Below, piece by piece: positions 34,767 to 43,716 of a DNA stretch of 64,000 nucleotides (positions within the stretch are counted from its first letter, which is position 1; each line of letters opens with the position of its first letter). A program made the position numbers and the translations under genes. The notes beneath the pieces were generated by a model. It searched no databases. It was not told the origin of the DNA and saw only the letters and a list, made by a program, of their open reading frames with translations. Source of the DNA: Lunatibacter salilacus (GTDB taxonomy: Bacteria; Bacteroidota; Bacteroidia; Cytophagales; Cyclobacteriaceae). The stretch covers positions 124,001 to 188,000 of the forward strand of contig NZ_VOLC01000005.1 in assembly GCF_009797935.1 (NCBI RefSeq). Direction: 5' to 3'.

Positions 34767-36953
34767 TTATTCCACACGAATCAATTTGGCCACCATGTCC
34801 AATTTGTGCGTCACTTTTACTACATATATTCCCGATCTAAAGGAAGCAGTATCAAAGATTAATTTTTGATTTTGGCTTGTTAAGGCATTACCCTCATAGA
34901 CCAGAGCTCCACCTATCGTCCAGATGCTGACATCTATATCTTGCCTGTCTGTAGGGAAACGCAAATATAGCTCATCTCCTTTCACTACTGGGTTTGGAAA
35001 AAAAGACACAGACTGACCCCATTCATCATCGTTAGTACCCAGTATTACGTCCTCAAAATAACGAACGCCAAAATTGAAAGCCTCCGCACCCACTGTTTCT
35101 CCAATCAGCCGGGCCGGCAGATCATCTTGAGGAGGATGAATTCCTCCCCATATCCGTGATAAACTGCATTGGTCTGCAGCGTCATAATACCTGGCCCATT
35201 GCAACACCACATCGACACTGGGACCTTCTTCAAAAACCAGATATTCATTTTTCCCTGCGACAAATTCCGCTATTCCTCCCGGAAAATATTCGTCCCCAGT
35301 TAGCAGTGTCATAACTTTCGCAGCTGCCCTTGAAAAGGTAGAATGTCCCGAAACATATCCGGCAAAAGGCGGAGTAACGAATGTCGGCCGTTGGTAGGGC
35401 CACCATTCTTCTCCTAGAACCCATCCTACTCCAGCTTGATCTTCGGCAGTTTCGATGTATTCATGCCCCTTCCATGCCAATAACTTTATCTTCCCAACAT
35501 TTTCCCCCTCAGGACCAGATAGCGGATCGGATGGTTCCACCAATTCGACCATCCCATCCATCAGCTCCATACCTTCGGGGTGGTAATTGGGTAAAGTCTC
35601 ATCGCTTGACTGTCCCATATAGGACATGTATCTGATCGCAGAAATAGGGCGAACGTAATCATAATATCCCTTAATGCCCCAGGCTGTGATTGCGGCATCA
35701 TGCATAGCCCCTCCCAATAAAAAATAGCTTTTAATATCCCATTCCAAAGGATCTAAAACCTCACCTTTGCCTAGAAATTTTTTCTCAAATAGTGGATGGT
35801 CGTTTACGTAATTCAAAAGTGAAAACCAATGTCCAGGCGGGGTTTCAGAGCTAGGGCCATCTGCCCAAAACTCAGCCAACACCCGTGTATAATCCCCTCT
35901 GGGAACAAGTTGAGGTTCATAAGGCTGGTTGGTTTTAGGGTTTAAAGAATATCCAGTACCTACGTCTCCTCCTTGATCGAGGTATAATTCAAAGAGTCCG
36001 TCATTTCCCAACGTTCGGTGAATATCAAAATTTCCCATTGCCCCCGGTGAAATATCCCAAATGACACCGTCTGAAGGATCCAAATGAGAACTCCAGTTAG
36101 CAACTAATGTAAAATTCCTTTTGAAAGCCGAGGATATCGATTCATTTTCTGAGTTTAAGAAGAACGGTTCTCCTGGGTCGTGATAAACCAAACATTCCAT
36201 TCCGTTGACTTGGTAGATGTTCAAGTCTTCTTCATTTAGGGAAAATGGTATAACTCTACCCCACTCCGGACTTAGAAAGGGCGGCGTCCCGGCAGTCATC
36301 ACATTTCCATTTTGGTCAATGAAGGTGTCGAATGCCAAGGGCTGCCAACGGTTGGGATTAACAATTTCGGGGATAACGGGATTTCTAAGAACCATCGGCT
36401 CGTTTATCGGCGCATACTCCAGGTTTTGATAACTCCCTCCCTCATTCGAACCATCTTGTAGTCCGAATTCAATGACCTTTGCCGCCAAATAATTTCCCAG
36501 TGCGGCAGGCCTGCCTTCAACATATATCTCACTGGTAAACTGCGGATCATATCCCAACTCATCCATTAAGTTGTCAATTAATTGAAAGGTTTTCTCCCAT
36601 CCCGGACTGTTTCTGAACCTAAACCTTATCATTCTATAGCAATAATAGCTGAGTGCTTCCTCCCTGGCAACTTTTACATCTTTCGGCAAAGTTATTTTTT
36701 CATAGGGAAAACTATATTCACCGTGCTGTTCGCCTAGGAAATAAGGGGATCCGTGAGATCCATAAACTACCCAAGTATCATACATTCCCGCGGAGAGATG
36801 GAACAAATTCCTGGCATGGACGGTGGGGCGTGCGAAATCATTTCGGATGGCCTGCAACAAAGCTTCATTCCATCTACGCGCAATGGAATGATCTCCTAAA
36901 CACTCTCTCGATGCTAGAAGAAACGTTATGAAAATGAACACCCTGATGCCCAT
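34767..36953 (-). CDS. Vanadium-dependent haloperoxidase-like protein with type IX secretion tail
   Basis: This 728-residue exported protein is longer than the 453-residue paralogue. The catalytic set is complete: Lys428 and Arg435 (IKGYYDYVRP), Ser535-Gly536-His537 (YVSGHST), and Arg600 with His606 (SRIWGGIH). They show the Lys+7 and Arg+6 spacings of vanadium chloroperoxidase. The last 80 or so residues are a type A sorting domain of the type IX system (SFFPNPVVKGDELYLRFP; FRSGIYVVKV), which sends the protein across the outer membrane and usually to the surface. It is the last gene of the susC-susD-CRTAC1 set, 4 bases after the CRTAC1 stop. Halide oxidation or phosphatase activity are both possible. 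Confidence 0.92.
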   Translation of the reverse strand: MGIRVFIFITFLLASRECLGDHSIARRWNEALLQAIRNDFARPTVHARNLFHLSAGMYDTWVVYGSHGSPYFLGEQHGEYSFPYEKITLPKDVKVAREEALSYYCYRMIRFRFRNSPGWEKTFQLIDNLMDELGYDPQFTSEIYVEGRPAALGNYLAAKVIEFGLQDGSNEGGSYQNLEYAPINEPMVLRNPVIPEIVNPNRWQPLAFDTFIDQNGNVMTAGTPPFLSPEWGRVIPFSLNEEDLNIYQVNGMECLVYHDPGEPFFLNSENESISSAFKRNFTLVANWSSHLDPSDGVIWDISPGAMGNFDIHRTLGNDGLFELYLDQGGDVGTGYSLNPKTNQPYEPQLVPRGDYTRVLAEFWADGPSSETPPGHWFSLLNYVNDHPLFEKKFLGKGEVLDPLEWDIKSYFLLGGAMHDAAITAWGIKGYYDYVRPISAIRYMSYMGQSSDETLPNYHPEGMELMDGMVELVEPSDPLSGPEGENVGKIKLLAWKGHEYIETAEDQAGVGWVLGEEWWPYQRPTFVTPPFAGYVSGHSTFSRAAAKVMTLLTGDEYFPGGIAEFVAGKNEYLVFEEGPSVDVVLQWARYYDAADQCSLSRIWGGIHPPQDDLPARLIGETVGAEAFNFGVRYFEDVILGTNDDEWGQSVSFFPNPVVKGDELYLRFPTDRQDIDVSIWTIGGALVYEGNALTSQNQKLIFDTASFRSGIYVVKVTHKLDMVAKLIRVE

Positions 36954-36957
36954 AAAT

Positions 36958-38862
36958 CTAATTTTTTACAAACTTCTTAGTTATAACTTCTGTCCGGGTT
37001 TTAATTCTAATAAAGTAGATTCCCGAAGGCATTGATGATGGGATTTGCCATTGAATGGGTCCCTTCCTACCTAAATGGTCAGTCGATTGAAGGCGATAAA
37101 TTACCTGACCTGTTTGGGTGTATATTTCGAGAGTAGCCCCATTATTTTTATTTATTTCTCCAATATCAACAGACAAGGTTTGGGTAACCGGATTGGGGTA
37201 TACTAGTACCTTGGATGTAATGGGGAAATTCCGTGTCAACCCTGTAATAACACCCTGTTTAATTTCAATCAACTGATTTACCTCTAGATCATAAAGTATC
37301 TGGTCCGTTCCTCCAATCCAGCGGACGATAAGGGAATCTACTTTAGCAAATTTCTCTAAGCCAAAATGCGCAATGGTACTGTTTTGAGACAAATGACTAG
37401 ATCCACCGTCAATTTCGCGAATTAATTTGTTTCCACCCACATAAACTTCTATCCGTGATCCAATCCCATTTTTATCCGCAGCTTCACCTGATAATTTTAC
37501 TTTTAACCAGTTTTTATCACCTCCTAGGTTACGGTAAAGTCTTACTCCCTTCATATCTCCCTCCGAATTTAATTCTTGATATGGGCTTTGGTTGACCACA
37601 AGTAGATCTAAGTAACCATCATTATCAAAATCAAAGGTAACCGACCCTCTGCCTATCGATTCGTCATAAATCCCTGATGATGGTCCATTTAAAACAAACT
37701 GTCGATTCATGTTTTCCAACAAAAGGTTAGGGTTCGGTACGATGCTGGGGTTAAGACTGCCGTTGGCAATAAAAAGATCCAAATCCATATCATTGTCGTA
37801 GTCAAAAAAATTGGTCCCCCAGCTGATTGTAGAAACCATCTCTCCCTCCGCAGTATAAATCAGCGGGTAGGAGGTTCCCAACTGCCTTGTTCTGTTATCG
37901 AAAGGAGCATTATTCTTCCCTGGATTAATGAGAAAAGGACTGGAGGAAATGTTGGATATAAAGTAGTCCATATACCCATCCATATCGTAATCACCGATAC
38001 CTACCCCCATGGCATTGATCCCCAAGTCAAATCCTGATAATTTGCTTACATCTGTAAATGTAGATTGGGGGAACTCATTCCGATACAATAGATTGGGAGT
38101 AGCCATATAGCCAAAATCGTTAATAATAATCAGGTCCATGTCGCCGTCATTATCATAATCCGTGAATACTCCCCCGAAACCAAACCCTGTATGTGTCAGT
38201 CCATAACTCTCACTTACTTCAATAAAGTTACCTCCTGAATTGATGTACAACAAATCATGTGCTGGTGCCCGGTCACCTTCGGGAATCGCCCCTATGTATT
38301 CATCAAACCGACCATCAAACCTGTTGAAAAAATTACTGACATATAAATCCGGATACCCATCCCCGTTTAAATCCCCGAACGCTGCACCCGTAGAAAAGGA
38401 AAGTTGATCCAAACCATAGCTTCTTGTTCTATCTGTGAATTTCCCATTCCCGTCATTAATAAATAAAAAATTGGCGGATGCGGTAAATTTGTCCCCTTCA
38501 ACTTTGGCTATAGTTGTAATAAAAATATCTATTCTTCCATCTCTATTTACATCTGCACATACTACCCCTTGAGTTACGATATTTTCCAACCCCGAAAAAC
38601 CAGCTTCATCAATAACATTGGAGAATGTGCCGTCTCCGTTATTTTTATATAATGCATCCTTTCCTGCTCCACCCGTGATAAAAACGTCTTCCCACCCATC
38701 ATTGTCGAAATCCAATACCGCAGCTCCTCCTCCGAAAATACCCTGAAAGACTTGAAAATAATGATCTATTCCTGCCGTCTCGGTAACATCAGCAAACCGA
38801 CTTTGGGAAAATGAGGTTATACACGCAAATATGAATATAACGATGAAGGCAATCCTTCTCAT
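36958..38862 (-). CDS. CRTAC1-type FG-GAP/ASPIC-UnbV protein with type IX secretion tail
   Basis: This 634-residue paralogue of the protein at 32999 has a signal peptide ending CITSFSQ. Calcium-loop propeller repeats (DFDNDGWEDVF, DLNGDGYPDLYV, DYDNDGDMDLII, DFDNDGYLDLLV) and an ASPIC/UnbV domain (WLKVKLSGEAADKNGIGSRI; GGSSHLSQNSTIAHFGLE) follow. The hydrophobic tail anchor of the first copy is replaced by a type A sorting domain (VLVYPNPVTQTLSVDI; MPSGIYFIRIKT). It lies 86 bases downstream of susD, with a strong hairpin in the gap, and directly before the haloperoxidase-like gene. Its role is unknown. A surface scaffold or calcium-binding partner of the haloperoxidase is inferred only from the repeated pairing. 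Confidence 0.93.
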   Translation of the reverse strand: MRRIAFIVIFIFACITSFSQSRFADVTETAGIDHYFQVFQGIFGGGAAVLDFDNDGWEDVFITGGAGKDALYKNNGDGTFSNVIDEAGFSGLENIVTQGVVCADVNRDGRIDIFITTIAKVEGDKFTASANFLFINDGNGKFTDRTRSYGLDQLSFSTGAAFGDLNGDGYPDLYVSNFFNRFDGRFDEYIGAIPEGDRAPAHDLLYINSGGNFIEVSESYGLTHTGFGFGGVFTDYDNDGDMDLIIINDFGYMATPNLLYRNEFPQSTFTDVSKLSGFDLGINAMGVGIGDYDMDGYMDYFISNISSSPFLINPGKNNAPFDNRTRQLGTSYPLIYTAEGEMVSTISWGTNFFDYDNDMDLDLFIANGSLNPSIVPNPNLLLENMNRQFVLNGPSSGIYDESIGRGSVTFDFDNDGYLDLLVVNQSPYQELNSEGDMKGVRLYRNLGGDKNWLKVKLSGEAADKNGIGSRIEVYVGGNKLIREIDGGSSHLSQNSTIAHFGLEKFAKVDSLIVRWIGGTDQILYDLEVNQLIEIKQGVITGLTRNFPITSKVLVYPNPVTQTLSVDIGEINKNNGATLEIYTQTGQVIYRLQSTDHLGRKGPIQWQIPSSMPSGIYFIRIKTRTEVITKKFVKN

Positions 38863-38908
38863 AGAGGTGACGGGCTATCTTGCGGGATGTTACGTCTTTA
38901 GCATTAAG

Positions 38909-38942
38909 GGGGTGCTATGGAAAATTTGTTTCATAGCACCCC
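38909..38942 (-). terminator. Strong hairpin after susD (attenuator or mRNA stabiliser)
   Basis: GGGGTGCTATG (38909-38919) and CATAGCACCCC (38932-38942) form a perfect 11-bp stem with a 12-base loop. It starts 6 bases after the susD stop in the transcript. There is no U-run behind it on the minus strand, so partial termination or protection of the susCD mRNA end is more likely than full termination. It would make CRTAC1 and haloperoxidase expression lower than susCD expression. Confidence 0.55.
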
Positions 38943-38948
38943 TCTAGT

Positions 38949-40520
38949 TTAATATCCTGGATTTTGCTCCAAATCGGAAAACCCGTCCATGGCAAATTGG
39001 GGAATCGGCCATAGGTAATTTCTGGACGGATCAAATTGTCTGTTTTCTAGTGTTGGGAGAGAGGGGATCACTTGTTCTGCTGTCCTCCATCTAAGCAGGT
39101 CAAAGTATCGTGACCCCTCCAAAACAAATTCAATCCGACGTTCATGCCTAATCTGATCCCTCATTGCCCCTTGATCCAAACCTTGGGGAAAATCAGGCAT
39201 ATTTGCCCTAGATCTAATTTTATTGACTGCTTCATATACAGAAGCATCTGGCCCTACCGCTTCGTTCTGTGCTTCCGCATACATCAGTAATACATCAGCA
39301 TATCGAATCAGCACCAAGTCTACCGGACTATTGCTTTCTCCTGTATTTCCTGTCTCTGAAACCCATTTTCGACTTGCCATAGGCAGGGCTGCGGGGTTAG
39401 TCACTGCAGAGCCGTTAACCAGAAAATTTATGGGGTATTCAAGTTCAATATCCCGAAAGATATCACCTGGGAAAAAGAAGGACCATCTTAATCTAGGATC
39501 TCTATTTTCCAAGAAATTATCGGCATCATACAAAGGTGACTGACTGATAGGGAGACCGTCCGTCATGTAATAATCGTCAACCAAATTTCTGGTATAGGTA
39601 AAAGATCCCCATCCTCCTCCAATATTCAAATTTGAAGGCGCATAGTGAACCTGGAGAAAGCTGCCCTCTCCACCTGCATCAGTTAGATATTGAATGCTGA
39701 AAAAGATTTCTTTACTCTGTTCATTAGTACCTCTAAATAAACTTTCGTAATCTTCATCCAACTGAATATCAGCTCCTTCTGCATCTATTATTTCACGAAA
39801 GGTGGCGGCAGCTTCTGCCCAACGGTTATTGTATAATAAAACTTTACCCTTTAAGGCTAGGGTGGCTTGCTTTGTAGGTCTGCCAAACTGCCCATTATTA
39901 GGAGTATAGTCCAGGTGTGTTGCCGCAAAATTCAGATCTTCTAAAATCAGTGCCAATACCTCCTCTTTGGAGTTCCTGGTAAGTTGTTGTGCTTCTTCAT
40001 TCGATATTACGGTGGTAACGATTGGAACACCTCCATAGAGTGTCACCATATCGGTATAAATAAATGCCCTCAGAAAGCGTAACTCGGCTCTCCATTTGTT
40101 GGCATTCTCCTCGGATAAATTTTGAATTGTATTGGAATTGATGATATCCAACATGTTATTAATTCTCGCCAATCCCTGATACCCGAAATTGTATTTCCAA
40201 TTTACCATCCCTCCGGATGTAGGGCTCATTGTTCCGCGAGCAATAGCCGTAAACCCATGTTCCCAGTCACAGCAGAGCACTGCATTATCGGTGGCCGCAT
40301 CAAAATGAGGGTGTATATGAACAAAGGCGCCCCCCCAGATGGAACCCTGAAATATAGAATAAACCCCATTTATCCCGATAATTAAATCACTTTCTGTTTG
40401 GAAAAACCCTTCAGCAGAGGCAAAACCAACCGGATCTTTATATAATACATCATCGTTACAACCATCTATGACTAAGACAAGCAGTAGAAGAACGCTGAAT
40501 TTGTATAGTCTCTTTTTCAT
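38949..40520 (-). CDS. RagB/SusD family outer-membrane lipoprotein (haloperoxidase operon)
   Basis: This is a 523-residue SusD-type binding lipoprotein. The signal peptide ends at VIDGC (Cys21). Family segments include ELRFLRAFIYTDMVTLYGGV, KGKVLLYNNRWAEAAATFRE and IRHERRIEFVLEGSRYFDLL, and the C-terminus ends LEQNPGY. It lies 20 bases after susC. Its operon partners are a CRTAC1-type and a haloperoxidase-like protein rather than glycoside hydrolases, so the ligand may not be a polysaccharide. Confidence 0.96.
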   Translation of the reverse strand: MKKRLYKFSVLLLLVLVIDGCNDDVLYKDPVGFASAEGFFQTESDLIIGINGVYSIFQGSIWGGAFVHIHPHFDAATDNAVLCCDWEHGFTAIARGTMSPTSGGMVNWKYNFGYQGLARINNMLDIINSNTIQNLSEENANKWRAELRFLRAFIYTDMVTLYGGVPIVTTVISNEEAQQLTRNSKEEVLALILEDLNFAATHLDYTPNNGQFGRPTKQATLALKGKVLLYNNRWAEAAATFREIIDAEGADIQLDEDYESLFRGTNEQSKEIFFSIQYLTDAGGEGSFLQVHYAPSNLNIGGGWGSFTYTRNLVDDYYMTDGLPISQSPLYDADNFLENRDPRLRWSFFFPGDIFRDIELEYPINFLVNGSAVTNPAALPMASRKWVSETGNTGESNSPVDLVLIRYADVLLMYAEAQNEAVGPDASVYEAVNKIRSRANMPDFPQGLDQGAMRDQIRHERRIEFVLEGSRYFDLLRWRTAEQVIPSLPTLENRQFDPSRNYLWPIPQFAMDGFSDLEQNPGY

Positions 40521-40539
40521 GTTTCTAATCTTTATACGT

Positions 40540-43500
40540 TCAAAAGTTAATGTTTAACCCACCCGTAAACACCCGTAAATTCGGATAGGAGTTTGTTCCA
40601 CGGTCGGCTCCTGGAGGCCTTTCCGGATCTAGGTAAGGGAATTCCGTCCACGTAAATAGATTACTTCCATTAACAAAAACCCTGACATTTTGAACAACGG
40701 AAGACTGAAGTAAATTTGGGGGGACTGTATAACCAATTTGCAGATTTTTTAAGCGCAAAAATGTCCTGTCATATAGCCAAAAGGAGTTTGTAGTACTGTT
40801 GCTAGGTCCATTGGATACAAATATTCTTGGCATAGAAGCATCAGGATTTTCGGGTGTCCATCGGTCCTCCCATAACCCCACCAAGCCTGCCGTATTAAAA
40901 AATGGAGCCGCAAGTTCCTCACTAGAATATCCATGGTAACCGCCTGCACCCTGAAATAATGCAAAAACATCCACGCCTTTGTAAGATACCCTTCCATTAA
41001 ATCCAAATAGCCATTCGGGGTTTTGCCAGCCCATGACTACCCGATCATTTTGGTCAATAAGGCCATCAGGGATTCCATCTGGACCACTAATATCCGCTAA
41101 CCGTACATCTCCGACTCCGTAATTTGGATCCAAGAGAGAGTGGTTTGGAGCCGAATTAAATTCCTCCTGTGTCCGAAATAAACCTAGAGACTGATATCCG
41201 AAATAGCTGTTGATCGGAGATCCGGGCTGAATGATCATACGCCCTTGGATTGCCCTGTCAATATCATTGGGAATGTTTGGATTCAGTTCCATTACCGTAC
41301 TTTTAACGTTCGTAACGTTTCCGCCGAAGGAAATCCGCACCTCCCCAAAAGTTTCGTTGTAATTAAGATTCAATTCCCATCCTTCATTTTTAACTTCTGC
41401 GGCATTGGAGATTTGAGAATTAAATCCTGTTGTAATTTCCGAGGGCAAGTCATACAATATTCCCGTCGTATTACGGATAAAATACTCGGCCTCCATGGTA
41501 ATTTTGGACTCGAAAAGTGCCAAGTCAATTCCTAAGTTAACCATGCTAGTGGCCTCCCAGGAAAGGTTGGGATTTCCCAAATCAGTAACGGCTGCTCCAG
41601 GAACTAGTGTGCCGCCGAAAGAGTATGCTTGGTTGAGTGATAAATTTCTTGCAAACCGGAAATCACCAATGTTCTGATTACCCAACATTCCCCACGAAGC
41701 CCTTATTTTAAGAAAGTCAACACCTCCAAATCCCTGCATAAAATCTTCTTCAGAGATAGCCCAGCCAGCTGAAAAAGAGGGAAAAGCTCCCCACTTATTG
41801 GTAGCAAATCTAGAAGTGCCGTCGTACCTCAAATTAGCCTCGAACAGGTACTTCTCATTGTAATTGTAATTCAATCGTCCGAAATAAGATTGAAGTGCCC
41901 AAGTGGTTCCGCCCTCAGCATTGGTAGATGTAGACGCATCTCCCGAGGAAAGCGTTTGAACCGCATTGGATATTTGGCCAGCCCTGAAGGTTTGAAAATC
42001 ATCACTGTTGTGCTCTTCCTGATTAAATCCTATTAAACTACCAAAGTTGTGTAACCCGAAGCTTTTGTCGTAAGAAGCCTGTAGCCAGGTTGTAACATTC
42101 AAGGCTTGACTGTTATAACGGTTTCTTCCCCTCAAAGGAGCCATCTGAATGGGCACTCCTGTTACAATATCAAAATGCTCAATCATATTGTTGAAAGAAG
42201 ACTGATTGATGGTTCGGTAGTTTATTGCCGCAGTACCTCTTACGTTCAATCCTTGGATAATCTCATAATTAATATATGTGTTCCCTAAAATATGATGGTC
42301 TAATTCCCTAAATTCTCTGGATGCTGCTACCGCCATGGGATTAGCTCTTCCTGCCAGACCCAATGGAGAGGCAAAACGTCCCTGATCGTCGTACGGGGTA
42401 TTAAAAGGCAGTCCTTGAATCGCCAAACCGGCTACGTTTCCGTCGCCCAGCACCGTTCCTCCCGGAGAAACCATATCGCCTCGTGTAAGTGAAATACTGG
42501 TGCCAACCCTGAGTTTGTCATTGACATAGGTATCCAGGTTCAAGCGTGTATTGAACCGTTTAAAGTTTGAGTTTGGGATAGTCCCATCCTGATCAAGATA
42601 CCCTACTGAGTATCGGAAATTTGTTTTCTGCGTTCCACCGGAGGCGCTGAAATTATGCTGTTGCATCATTCCTCTTCTGAATACAACGTCTATCCAATCC
42701 GTATTGATGTTCCTATCTCTGAATCCGTTGATTTCTTGTTCTGAAAACCTGACAGGATTGCCAAAATTGGTGGCACCCTCATTCCATAGCTCGGCAAACT
42801 GGACAGAACTTGTCACCATTTCCGGAAGACGAATAGCTTCAGACGTCCCCGCAAACCCATTGTAGTTAAAAGTCGTTTTTTCTCCTTTAGCGGCTCCCCG
42901 TTTGGTTGTCACCAACACAACACCATTGGCAGCCCTGGACCCATATATGGCTGCCGAAGCAGCATCCTTTAGTACGGTAACCGTTTCGATATCGTCTGGA
43001 TTGATATTATTTAAAGGAGCTTCGATACCGTCTACCAGAATAAGTGGAGAAGAATTGTTAAGTGTTCCGATACCCCGAATATTTACTGTAACCCCGTCTC
43101 TTCCTGCTTGCCCGGAATTTTGATTAATGTGAACACCCGAAACGGTTCCCTGTAGCGCAGTAGCCGCACTTGTAATTGGTCGGTTTTCAATATCTCTGGT
43201 ACCTACCGTTGCTACAGATCCGGTAAGGTTCGACTTCTTTTGGGTTCCATACCCGACTACAACAACTTCGTCCAGTGCCTGAGCACTGTCCTCCAGCGTC
43301 ACATTGATTACTTGTTGATTACCGACTTCTACAGTCCTACTTTCATACCCGATAAATGAAAATACTAACCTAGATCCTTCTGGAACAGTAATGGAATAAT
43401 TCCCATCAATATCCGTGGCTGTACCTAGCGTAGAACCAGGAACAGATACAGTAGCTCCTGGAATTGGGACTCCATTACTGTCCACAACCTTCCCGGTAAT

Positions 43501-43716
43501 GGTTACATCAAAAAGAACAGGCTTTACCTCATTTAAAATAGCCTTTGTGGACGCAAAATGAGGGCTTTGAATAGATACTTCAGGAAAACTATGCCTGAGT
43601 CTGGAGTTCTCCTGGGCAGAAGTCGGGTAAATGCTCCCAATAAAAACGATCATTGAAAGCAGAAATACAGCCAAAGCCCCGTTGGGGAGTGGTACATTTT
43701 TCATCATATTGGGCAT
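40540..43716 (-). CDS. SusC/RagA family TonB-linked transporter (haloperoxidase operon)
   Basis: This 1058-residue outer-membrane importer has a signal segment ending PTSAQEN and a carboxypeptidase-regulatory-like domain (ITGKVVDSNGVPIPGATVSV; VPEGSRLVFSFIGYES). The SusC plug follows (ALDEVVVVGYGTQKKSNLTG; VTVLKDAASAAIYGSRAANG) and the barrel ends RVFTGGLNINF. It has no STN domain, so control must come from elsewhere; no regulator gene is adjacent. The N-terminal domains closely resemble those of the transporter at 3994, which points to a recent common ancestor or conversion between paralogues. Confidence 0.95.
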   Translation of the reverse strand: MPNMMKNVPLPNGALAVFLLSMIVFIGSIYPTSAQENSRLRHSFPEVSIQSPHFASTKAILNEVKPVLFDVTITGKVVDSNGVPIPGATVSVPGSTLGTATDIDGNYSITVPEGSRLVFSFIGYESRTVEVGNQQVINVTLEDSAQALDEVVVVGYGTQKKSNLTGSVATVGTRDIENRPITSAATALQGTVSGVHINQNSGQAGRDGVTVNIRGIGTLNNSSPLILVDGIEAPLNNINPDDIETVTVLKDAASAAIYGSRAANGVVLVTTKRGAAKGEKTTFNYNGFAGTSEAIRLPEMVTSSVQFAELWNEGATNFGNPVRFSEQEINGFRDRNINTDWIDVVFRRGMMQQHNFSASGGTQKTNFRYSVGYLDQDGTIPNSNFKRFNTRLNLDTYVNDKLRVGTSISLTRGDMVSPGGTVLGDGNVAGLAIQGLPFNTPYDDQGRFASPLGLAGRANPMAVAASREFRELDHHILGNTYINYEIIQGLNVRGTAAINYRTINQSSFNNMIEHFDIVTGVPIQMAPLRGRNRYNSQALNVTTWLQASYDKSFGLHNFGSLIGFNQEEHNSDDFQTFRAGQISNAVQTLSSGDASTSTNAEGGTTWALQSYFGRLNYNYNEKYLFEANLRYDGTSRFATNKWGAFPSFSAGWAISEEDFMQGFGGVDFLKIRASWGMLGNQNIGDFRFARNLSLNQAYSFGGTLVPGAAVTDLGNPNLSWEATSMVNLGIDLALFESKITMEAEYFIRNTTGILYDLPSEITTGFNSQISNAAEVKNEGWELNLNYNETFGEVRISFGGNVTNVKSTVMELNPNIPNDIDRAIQGRMIIQPGSPINSYFGYQSLGLFRTQEEFNSAPNHSLLDPNYGVGDVRLADISGPDGIPDGLIDQNDRVVMGWQNPEWLFGFNGRVSYKGVDVFALFQGAGGYHGYSSEELAAPFFNTAGLVGLWEDRWTPENPDASMPRIFVSNGPSNSTTNSFWLYDRTFLRLKNLQIGYTVPPNLLQSSVVQNVRVFVNGSNLFTWTEFPYLDPERPPGADRGTNSYPNLRVFTGGLNINF

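Noticed and set aside
31650-38862. Recent tandem duplication of the haloperoxidase/CRTAC1 module
   Set aside because: The haloperoxidase-like proteins differ by 275 residues and share little beyond active-site motifs, and the termini are of different types, so any duplication is old or the modules were acquired separately.
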